Assembly: GCA_021810815.1 (NCBI GenBank) | Contig: JAJZHR010000150.1 | Location: 1-6,235 of the forward strand | Source: Acidobacteriota bacterium | GTDB lineage: Bacteria; Acidobacteriota; Terriglobia; Terriglobales; Acidobacteriaceae | Direction: 5' to 3' | DNA: 6,235 nt | Part shown: positions 1 through 5,305 of the stretch, piece after piece | Layout: every line of letters starts with the position of its first letter | How positions within the stretch are numbered: the first letter of the stretch is position 1 | Notes under the pieces: model-generated | Databases searched by the model: none | The model's input: only the letters and a program-made list of their open reading frames with translations | Told to the model about the DNA's origin: nothing | Made by a program: the position numbers and the translations under genes

Positions 1-24
1 GAACTGGCCTTGCTTGCAGGATGC

Positions 25-726
25 TTACGACTTTTTGTCGGCCTGATTTTTGTCGGCCTGCGCGGGCAACTCTTCGATCGTGATTCTGTCGTTGGTGAAG
101 ATGCAGATCTGGCCGGCGATCTTCAAGGCCTTTTCGGCGATGTCACGGGCGCCCATGTCCGTGTTTTCCATCAGAGCGCGCGCTGCAGCCAGGGCGTAGG
201 AGCCGCCGCTGCCGATGGCGGCGATGCCCTCGTCCGGCTCGATGACGTCGCCTGCGCCGCTGATGAGGAAGGTGCGCGTGGGGTCGCTGACGATGAGCAG
301 CGCCTCCAGGTTGCGCAGCATCTTGTCTGTTCGCCAGTCCTTGGCGAGCTCGACGGCGGAACGTTCAAGATTGCCGCCGAACTGCTCCAGCTTGGACTCA
401 AAGCGACCAAACAGGGAGAACGCATCGGCCGTGGATCCGGCGAATCCGGCGAGGATCTTTTCCTGGTAAAGGCGGCGGATTTTGCGCGCGGAATGCTTGA
501 TGACGCTCTCGCCGAGGGTGACCTGGCCGTCAGCCGCCATCACAACCTGTCCATTGCGGCGTACGCATAGCACGGTGGTGGAGCGAATACGCTGGCGCGG
601 AGGCGCAGAACCGCGGCCGACGGCACGGGGAGCGGTACCCGGCGCTGTCGGCAAGGAGGAATTGTCGTGGTGCGAAGCCGCAGAAAGGGTCTTGCGGAGC
701 GGAAAAGCGGTTGGTGGCTGAGGCAT
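25..726 (-). CDS. hslV: ATP-dependent protease peptidase subunit HslV, with long N-terminal extension
   Basis: HslV is the threonine-peptidase core of the cytoplasmic HslUV (ClpQY) protease, which degrades proteins unfolded by the HslU ATPase. From the ATG at 726 the protein has 233 residues. The family core starts at STTVLCVRRNG, so the catalytic Thr (E. coli mature T1) is T50. The matching D17 and K33 are D66 and K82, and the active-site serine lies in AIGSGG near S173. AGFAGSTADAF, ELAKDWRTDKMLR and a C-terminal TIEEL match the family closely. The core after T50 is 184 residues, the normal size. The oddity is about 49 residues before T50, rich in P, A, S, T and R and probably disordered. 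A TTG at 741 would add five more residues. No ATG or GTG in frame lies nearer the Thr, so cleavage of a propeptide seems required. I chose ATG over TTG; neither has a clear SD. hslU probably follows beyond position 1. The family call is very sure; the start is uncertain. Confidence 0.95.
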   Translation of the reverse strand: MPQPPTAFPLRKTLSAASHHDNSSLPTAPGTAPRAVGRGSAPPRQRIRSTTVLCVRRNGQVVMAADGQVTLGESVIKHSARKIRRLYQEKILAGFAGSTADAFSLFGRFESKLEQFGGNLERSAVELAKDWRTDKMLRNLEALLIVSDPTRTFLISGAGDVIEPDEGIAAIGSGGSYALAAARALMENTDMGARDIAEKALKIAGQICIFTNDRITIEELPAQADKNQADKKS

Positions 727-740
727 CGTCGTCTGCCGCA

Positions 741-746
741 AGTATA
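741..746 (-). promoter_or_regulatory. hslV: Candidate -10 box for hslV
   Basis: On the minus strand this reads TATACT, a 5/6 match to the sigma-70 -10 consensus. Transcription would start near 734, leaving only about eight bases before the ATG at 726, which would explain the lack of an SD. The TTG codon at 741-739 overlaps the box, which argues against that start. No good -35 hexamer is seen at 16-18 bp spacing, so support is weak. Confidence 0.25.
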
Positions 747-931
747 TCGCAGCGCCCGCACCCCACCCTCGTTAAATGCTGGATAAGCAACGGCCGGAGG
801 AGGCACGCTGTCCCGGCGCAGGCAACTTCAGCAGGGCGCAGCCGGTTCGGAACTACCCCGCTCCCTGGCGCCGTTTTCAGCTATGCTGAGGAAGCGGTGG
901 CCTGTTTCCGCCTGCTCGCCCCCCTCAGCCA

Positions 932-1420
932 ATGGAAAGCTCCGCTCTTAGAAACCCGCACATACAATTGGCAGCCGCGATACTTGCTGCGGGCATAAGT
1001 GCAGGCGCGTGGCTGGTGCTGTACCGCAAGCCAATGCCTCCGGAGGAGCGGGAACGGAGGCGGCGGGCGCACCTGAGCGCAGAGGGCCGCATCATTGACG
1101 GGACGGTGCTGGACGCGACCACACGCGATGAAGAAATCGGCGATGGTGATGGAGAGAATGCCAGCGACATGATTTTCTACCAGTATGAGATCGCAGGTGT
1201 GACCTACGAGAGCTCCCAGGACGTGACGCATCTGCGTGATTCCGTTGATTTGCGAAGCTGGCGCGTCGATTTGCCGGCGTCGATTCGCTACGACGCCCGG
1301 AACCCTGCGAACAGCATCGTGGTTTCAGAGACCTGGAACGGTCTGCGTACAGCTCCATCTGCTCTTGGCGAAAGCAGCCGACGTGCCGCAAGCCGGGGCG
1401 GGATAGCGCCATCCGCCTGA
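932..1420 (+). CDS. Membrane-anchored DUF3592-like hypothetical protein
   Basis: A 162-residue protein with no assigned function. Residues about 11-31 form one hydrophobic segment, followed by a strongly charged stretch (RKPMPPEERERRRR, about 32-45) that would favour a cytoplasmic C-terminal part. Residues about 51-136 look like a small beta-rich domain: it opens GRIIDGTVLDA, continues YQYEIAGVTYESS, and ends with LPASIRYDARNPANSIVV. That pattern resembles DUF3592-type domains, where a repeated strand motif ends in a V-x-Y-DP/ARNP turn. An acidic insert (DEEIGDGDGE, 67-76) sits between the first two strands. The last 25 residues are A/S/R/G-rich and probably unstructured. The ATG at 932 is the only usable start, because an in-frame TGA lies at 887-889. 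No SD is visible before it, so translation may be weak. It may share a transcript with the metal transporter 48 bp downstream. The gene looks real from its domain pattern; the DUF assignment is moderate. Confidence 0.7.
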   Translation: MESSALRNPHIQLAAAILAAGISAGAWLVLYRKPMPPEERERRRRAHLSAEGRIIDGTVLDATTRDEEIGDGDGENASDMIFYQYEIAGVTYESSQDVTHLRDSVDLRSWRVDLPASIRYDARNPANSIVVSETWNGLRTAPSALGESSRRAASRGGIAPSA

Positions 1421-1468
1421 CCGCTCTCCGATTTGGAGTCGCAGGAGCCGTCCGCGTAGACTTGAGCC

Positions 1469-2434
1469 GTGCATGTACACGCCAAACCGAAGGGTGATCG
1501 CAGGATGCAGCGGGTGCTGCAGTTCTCGCTCGTAGCCACCTTCGCGTATGTTCTGCTGACGTTTTTCGCTGGGCTTCGCGGCCACTCGCTGGCGCTGATC
1601 TCGGAAGCCGGGCACAACGTCTCGGACATGCTGGCGCTGCTGCTCTCCTTTGTTGCCGTCTACTTTCAATCGCGCCCAGCCACAGAGCGCAAAACATTTG
1701 GCTACCAGAGAGCTGGCGTGCTGGCGGCGTTTGTGAATGCTCTGACGCTGGTGGTGATTTCCATCTGGATTGTGTTTGCGGCGGTTCATCGGCTGGCATC
1801 TCCGGTGGTCGTGCATCCTCGCGTGATGATGATGGTGGCGGCGGTAGGGGTGCTGATGAACGGCGTGATCGCGGCACTGCTGTGGAAGTTCTCAAACGAT
1901 GTGAACATTCGCAGCGTGTTCGTGCACATGCTGGGAGACACGCTTTCGACGGCGACGGTGATCGCTGGTGGCGCGGGAATTCTGTTCACTGGGATGGCCT
2001 GGATCGACCCGGCGCTCTCAATTCTGATCGCGACAATGATTTTGTGGAGTTCGATCGCGATTGTGCGGGAGACGCTGAACATCCTGCTGGAAGGGACGCC
2101 GCTCGACCTGGATGTGAGCGAAATACGCGCCGCGATGCAGTCCACCGAAGGCGTGCTGGACGTGCATGATTTGCACGTATGGAGCCTGGGATCGCATTCG
2201 CATGCGCTTGCCAGCCATGTGACGATCGAGGACGTTCCGCTGTCGGCGAGCGCCGCGATTCTGGATCGGCTGAAGTGCGCCCTGCGGGACAAGTTCCGCA
2301 TCCACCACACGACCATTCAATTCGAGATCACCGGATGCGAGACAACCCACGGCTGCAGCGCTCCTCCAGAGGCGGAGATGGTGGGCGCGCACGGACATCA
2401 CCATCATCACCATGGCCACGACCACGCGCATTGA
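1469..2434 (+). CDS. Cation diffusion facilitator (CDF) family metal exporter, probably Zn(II)
   Basis: An inner-membrane antiporter that exports divalent metal, probably Zn(II), in exchange for protons. The 321-residue protein has the CDF layout: about six membrane segments in residues 15-205, then a cytoplasmic domain. The transport site is seen as H49-x3-D53 (HNVSD, TM2) and H153-x3-D157 (HMLGD, TM5), the HD-HD set typical of Zn transporters such as ZitB and CzcD. The C-terminal domain has GVLDVHDLHVWSL (228-240) and FRIHHTTIQFE (277-287), with H233, H236, H250 and H280 as plausible regulatory metal ligands. C290 and C296 follow. The loop between TM4 and TM5, often His-rich in Zn-CDFs, is short and lacks His. 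Instead the protein ends in a tail of ten His (308-321). The start given is GTG with no well-spaced SD. An ATG at 1505 (residue 13) has a better SD and is a real alternative. Metal specificity is inferred from motifs only. Confidence 0.92.
   Translation: MHVHAKPKGDRRMQRVLQFSLVATFAYVLLTFFAGLRGHSLALISEAGHNVSDMLALLLSFVAVYFQSRPATERKTFGYQRAGVLAAFVNALTLVVISIWIVFAAVHRLASPVVVHPRVMMMVAAVGVLMNGVIAALLWKFSNDVNIRSVFVHMLGDTLSTATVIAGGAGILFTGMAWIDPALSILIATMILWSSIAIVRETLNILLEGTPLDLDVSEIRAAMQSTEGVLDVHDLHVWSLGSHSHALASHVTIEDVPLSASAAILDRLKCALRDKFRIHHTTIQFEITGCETTHGCSAPPEAEMVGAHGHHHHHHGHDHAH
1492..1499 (+). promoter_or_regulatory. Possible ribosome binding site for an internal CDF start
   Basis: GGGTGATC includes GGTGATC, complementary to seven bases near the 16S rRNA 3' end, and lies five bases before the ATG at 1505. 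The GTG start at 1469 has only AGGAG 21 bases upstream, too far to work well. This supports initiation at 1505, but the sequence also encodes residues 8-11 of the longer form, whose MHVH head is plausible for a metal transporter. Confidence 0.35.
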
Positions 2435-2485
2435 ACGCATGCGCTGCTTCGGCCTGATCCCCACGCCAGCTTCCACAAGGCTGCG

Positions 2486-3760
2486 CTAAGCATCTGAGGC
2501 GTGGTCGGCTTTCACCTCTTCGCCGCTCCAGATCTTCTGGCCTGTCCACTGCCTTGGAGCTCCAGCCCAGAAGGCGTCGGTCTTGTCCAAGCCCAACGGC
2601 AGCCAGGCGGCGGCGCAAAGATAGCAACTGCCGGTGGAGATGTAGTGCTCTCCGATCGATGGTTGATGGCCTACGAATCCGATTCTCAGCCACCCATTGG
2701 CATCGAACGTGGAAGGCGGCGCCATCATGCGGCGCATGACCGCTGTGAGGGCGCAGCGCACCTGCTCCGGCGACACCCCTTCAGGTAGTTCCTTCCGCAA
2801 CGTCATCTCCGCAAGCAGATGGAACGCTCCGAAGCGATATGCCAGCGACCTGCCGATGGCCGGAAAGGAACCCTCGGGGCTTATCAGACGCTCCTGAATG
2901 GCAGCGTAGCGCTTCGCGCGCTCCAGCTCCACGGCACGGAAGCGCTCGTAGGCTGCGGGGCTTTTCTTCGACACCTGTTCGAGGACGTTCAACAGCATCG
3001 GATGGATGACAAAGCTGTTGTAATAATCCCAGTGGAAATGCGGCCCATCGCCGTAGGTGCCGTCGCCGACGAACCAGGCCTGATGCTGCCTGATGGCGTA
3101 GACCACGCGCGTCGAGTCCCATGATTCGCCCATCATGCACAGGCCCGCCTCAATCATCGCTGCGAAAAGAATCCAGTTGTTGTCTGGAGGCAGCACGACC
3201 CGGGTGGACTGAAAGGCGCGAACGACATTGCGCTGAGCTGCCTTGTCCAGTTTTTGCCATAGCTCGACTGGAGCGCGGGCCATAGCCAGGGCGAGAAACG
3301 CGGTATCCACCAGCGTCTGGGGGGTGCGGCCGAAATTCATGTAATCGGGAGATGCGGGATCGACGCCGGACGCGATGCCTGCACGGGCCCACTCGCAGTA
3401 TTGAAGCCGCAGTTGCCCTTCTTTTCCATCGGACGGCCCGTTCTCAAGCCACGGAGCTATGCCTGACAGGAGCCGTCCCATCGCTTCCAGATGGGTTGAT
3501 TGCCTCCTGGCCTGCTCATCTCCGGGCTGCGCTTCCACCGGCATAGCTGCCCGCAGTTGCCGCAGGCTGAGAGCTTTGAGCACCGGGTCGGCGACTTTGG
3601 CCATGAGCTGCAGCCAGTACTCCCGGTCGGAACCCGGGTCGGGAGCGCCGACAACGGGCATGGTGGAGGCGCCGACATAGGGAGCCGCGCTTGCCGCCAC
3701 GCATCCCTTGATGAAGTTGCGCCGGTTGACAGGCTCCTGGCCCAGGCCACGTGCGGTCAT
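2486..3760 (-). CDS. Tat-exported DUF2264 family protein
   Basis: A 424-residue protein of the DUF2264 family, whose function is not known. The N-terminus has a twin-arginine signal: R13-R14 in NRRNFIKG, then a mildly hydrophobic stretch to about residue 38 (VVGA), where signal peptidase could cut. It is therefore probably folded in the cytoplasm and exported. The mature part has alternating amphipathic helices, and an alpha/alpha-barrel fold would fit, but that is inference. Family-type motifs are MNFGRTPQTLVDTAFLALAM (141-160), PPDNNWILFAAMIEAG (191-206), a signature of YGDGPHFHWDYYNSFVIHPM (236-255), and SFPAIGRSLAYRFGAFH (298-314). The dense D, H, Y and W residues of the signature suggest a binding or catalytic cleft, perhaps for carbohydrate. 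ATG 3760 is preferred over the in-frame GTG at 3781 because AAGGA sits six bases before it. An inverted repeat lies just upstream. The gene is convergent with the metal exporter and downstream, on the same strand, of a reductase gene. Confidence 0.88.
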   Translation of the reverse strand: MTARGLGQEPVNRRNFIKGCVAASAAPYVGASTMPVVGAPDPGSDREYWLQLMAKVADPVLKALSLRQLRAAMPVEAQPGDEQARRQSTHLEAMGRLLSGIAPWLENGPSDGKEGQLRLQYCEWARAGIASGVDPASPDYMNFGRTPQTLVDTAFLALAMARAPVELWQKLDKAAQRNVVRAFQSTRVVLPPDNNWILFAAMIEAGLCMMGESWDSTRVVYAIRQHQAWFVGDGTYGDGPHFHWDYYNSFVIHPMLLNVLEQVSKKSPAAYERFRAVELERAKRYAAIQERLISPEGSFPAIGRSLAYRFGAFHLLAEMTLRKELPEGVSPEQVRCALTAVMRRMMAPPSTFDANGWLRIGFVGHQPSIGEHYISTGSCYLCAAAWLPLGLDKTDAFWAGAPRQWTGQKIWSGEEVKADHASDA

Positions 3761-3766
3761 CAGCTT

Positions 3767-3771
3767 TCCTT
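3767..3771 (-). promoter_or_regulatory. Ribosome binding site deciding the DUF2264 start
   Basis: AAGGA on the minus strand, six bases before the ATG at 3760. It falls inside the longer reading from GTG 3781, so it favours the shorter protein with R13-R14 close to its N-terminus, as expected for a Tat signal. Confidence 0.55.
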
Positions 3772-3779
3772 TCCCAATC

Positions 3780-3798
3780 ACGCTCTCATCGAGAGCGT
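3780..3798. repeat. Perfect 8-3-8 inverted repeat upstream of the DUF2264 gene
   Basis: ACGCTCTC and GAGAGCGT are perfect reverse complements separated by ATC, 19 bases in all. The repeat ends eight bases before the SD of the DUF2264 gene and follows a -10-like TAGAAT. It could be an operator for a dimeric regulator, or a hairpin in the 5' leader. There is no T-tract on the minus strand after it, so it is not an intrinsic terminator for transcripts arriving from the reductase gene. The symmetry is certain; the role is inferred. Confidence 0.6.
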
Positions 3799-3807
3799 CA
3801 CCGGAGA

Positions 3808-3813
3808 ATTCTA
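3808..3813 (-). promoter_or_regulatory. Candidate -10 box for the DUF2264 gene
   Basis: TAGAAT on the minus strand, 5/6 to the sigma-70 -10 consensus. The predicted start near 3801 would place the 8-3-8 inverted repeat at about +3 to +21, a usual position for a repressor site. No -35-like hexamer is seen at 16-18 bp. Confidence 0.25.
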
Positions 3814-3866
3814 AGCTGTGCCGCAGTATGAGCGCCTGGCGGGAAGAAACAAAGGCAGATACTGGG

Positions 3867-3928
3867 ATCCTTCACTCTGTTCAGGATGACGGCCATGCGC
3901 CCACGTCTCAAAACAATTGAGACGTGGG
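3867..3928. repeat. Composite palindromic intergenic element (REP-like)
   Basis: Two symmetric parts sit side by side. First, ATCCT (3867-3871) and AGGAT (3883-3887) flank TCACTCTGTTC and lead into GACGG. Second, CCCACGTCTCAA (3900-3911) and TTGAGACGTGGG (3917-3928) form a perfect 12-bp stem with loop AACAA, followed by GCACCCGG. Neither strand has a T-tract after the stem, so it is not a standard intrinsic terminator. Both the CCTTCACTCTGTTCAGGATGAC wording and the CGTCTCA...TGAGACGTGGGGCACCC wording resemble elements I recall as widely dispersed in Terriglobia genomes, but only one copy is in this window. It lies between two same-strand genes and could stabilise or end the upstream reductase mRNA. 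Confidence 0.6.
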
Positions 3929-3948
3929 GCACCCGGCTTGTGGCGTGC

Positions 3949-3971
3949 AAAAAGCGTCGGGAATGGCCGCT
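3949..3971 (-). terminator. Weak terminator candidate after the aldo/keto reductase gene
   Basis: On the minus strand, just after the reductase stop codon, AGCG (3971-3968) can pair with CGCT (3956-3953) across an 11-base loop, with TTTTT (3953-3949) directly after. The four-base stem is short, so this is a weak call. Confidence 0.2.
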
Positions 3972-3975
3972 CAGC

Positions 3976-5007
3976 CTATAGCGGCACGGGGGATGGGTTG
4001 CGCTCGTCGAACTGGCGCTGGTGCCAGTAGGGATAGGGCAGGGTTATCTTGCTGGCTGCGTCGAGTTTCGCCACCTGCTCGGTGGTGAGGTTCCACCCAG
4101 CTGCGCCCAGATTCTGCCGCAGCTGCTCCTCGTTGCGAGCGCCAATGATGACGGTTGCGACAGTGGGGCGCTGGAGCAGCCAGTTGAGGGCGATCTGGGG
4201 GATGGATTTGCCGGTTTCTGCGGCGACTTCGTCGAGCGCGTCCACCACTTTGTAGAGGTATTCGTCGTCCACCGGAGGGCCGTAGTCGGCGGTCTTGTGC
4301 AGGCGGCTCTGCTCCGGAAGCGGCCTGCCGCGCCTCAGCTTTCCTGTGAGCCGGCCCCAGCCGAGAGGGCTCCAGACAATAGCCCCAACGCCCTGGTCGA
4401 GGCCAAGGGGCATCAATTCCTGCTCGTAGTCGCGGCCGATGAGCGAGTAGTAGACCTGATGCGCGGCGTAGCGGGACCAGCCGTACCGCTCGCTGACGCT
4501 GAGGGACTTCATCAGGTGCCAGCCAGAGAAGTTCGAGCAGGCGATGTAGCGCACCTTGCCGCTGCGGACGAGCGTGTTGAGCGTGTCCAGCGTCTCCTCC
4601 AGCGGCGTGAGGGCGTCGAACCCGTGCAGGTGGTAGATGTCGATGTAGTCCGTGCCGAGGCGGCGGAGACTCGCCTCGCAGGCGCGGACGAGGTGGTGGC
4701 GCGAGGAGCCGAGGTCGTTGGGGCCCTTGCCCATGCGGAAGGTCGCTTTGGTGGAAACGAGGACCTGGTCGCGACGGCCTGCGATGGCTTTGCCAAGCAC
4801 CTCTTCGGATGCGCCGTCCGAGTAGATGTCGGCCGTGTCGAAGAGGTTGACGCCAGCCTCCATGCAGATGTCCACGAGGCGCGTCGCTTCCTTGACGTCG
4901 CTGGCGCCCCATTCTTTGAAGAAGTCGCCTTTGCCGGCGAAGGTGCCGGTGCCGAAACAGAGAGAGGGTACTTTGAGTCCGGATTTGCCGAGTTGTCTGA
5001 ATTCCAT
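3976..5007 (-). CDS. Aldo/keto reductase family oxidoreductase
   Basis: A 343-residue cytoplasmic NAD(P)H-dependent reductase of aldehydes or ketones, of the COG0667 type. The N-terminus MEFRQLGKSGLKVPSLCFGT is the usual AKR opening. The catalytic tetrad is intact: D57 (in LFDTAD), Y62 (DIYSDG), K87 (VSTKATF) and H128 (YIDIYHLHGFD). SNFSGW (158-163) and YYSLIGRDYEQELMP (186-200) line the barrel in this family, and TVIIGARNEEQLRQNL (285-300) is the C-terminal cofactor-binding stretch that contacts the 2'-phosphate or ribose in relatives. Length is normal and there are no breaks. The substrate cannot be named from sequence. The ATG at 5007 fits the family start exactly, but no SD precedes it. 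The DUF2264 gene follows 215 bp downstream on the same strand, with a palindromic element between, so co-transcription is possible but not shown. A long open frame on the opposite strand is a codon-bias shadow. Confidence 0.95.
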   Translation of the reverse strand: MEFRQLGKSGLKVPSLCFGTGTFAGKGDFFKEWGASDVKEATRLVDICMEAGVNLFDTADIYSDGASEEVLGKAIAGRRDQVLVSTKATFRMGKGPNDLGSSRHHLVRACEASLRRLGTDYIDIYHLHGFDALTPLEETLDTLNTLVRSGKVRYIACSNFSGWHLMKSLSVSERYGWSRYAAHQVYYSLIGRDYEQELMPLGLDQGVGAIVWSPLGWGRLTGKLRRGRPLPEQSRLHKTADYGPPVDDEYLYKVVDALDEVAAETGKSIPQIALNWLLQRPTVATVIIGARNEEQLRQNLGAAGWNLTTEQVAKLDAASKITLPYPYWHQRQFDERNPSPVPL

Positions 5008-5290
5008 GATGCAAGAATAGATGTTTTGCGGGGAATTTGCGTTGCAGAATACCCGGCATTTTGCGCAAGCCCAATCAATCCACCTCGGAGAAAAGCATCT
5101 GCCGGAGTAGGATTGTATTCAGGATGCGAACCTTGCTGGCAAAGACGGAATGGCCGAACGCGGCAACGCACGGTCCGCGCAGCGCGTGGCCGCATGTGCT
5201 CGCCTAGCTGCCCTATTGCGCAGCGTCTTTCCCGATCGCCCCGCCATCTAAACTTCTTGAGCACCTGCCGAGCGTTCGATGCTACGCGCA

Positions 5291-5296
5291 GAGGAG
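5291..5296 (+). promoter_or_regulatory. prfA: Ribosome binding site of prfA
   Basis: GAGGAG ends nine bases before the ATG at 5306 and is the strongest well-placed SD in the window. It fixes the RF1 start, which also matches the family N-terminus (MFDRLEQIEARF). Confidence 0.7.
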
Positions 5297-5305
5297 AACC
5301 ACGCC

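Noticed and set aside
10..570. 186-codon plus-strand frame antisense to hslV
   Set aside because: hslV on the minus strand is unambiguous; the antisense product has no recognisable features.
793..810. Strong SD-like GGAGGAGG in the hslV upstream gap
   Set aside because: No ATG, GTG or TTG follows at a useful distance, so no gene could be tied to it.
711..998. 95-codon plus-strand frame in the gap between hslV and the DUF3592-like gene
   Set aside because: It overlaps the start regions of both neighbours, has no SD and no protein-like pattern.
1092..1895. 267-codon minus-strand frame across the DUF3592-like and CDF genes
   Set aside because: Its R/S/P-rich translation lacks domains and overlaps two plus-strand genes with clear motifs.
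2398..2431. His-codon run as an engineered His-tag
   Set aside because: The run is interspersed with Gly, Asp and Ala, is in frame at the end of a CDF protein where His-rich segments are natural, and nothing around it looks like vector.
3900..3928. 12-bp perfect hairpin as an intrinsic terminator
   Set aside because: Neither strand has a T-tract after the stem; it fits a REP-like element better.
3971..5074. Another long minus-strand frame (367 codons) over the reductase
   Set aside because: It is a shifted frame of the same gene, with low-complexity R/P/H-rich translation and no family features.
5008..5305. Possible small gene or promoter upstream of prfA
   Set aside because: No small open frame with an SD and no convincing -35/-10 pair was found; the nearest match (TTGAGC near 5258) has a very poor -10 partner.
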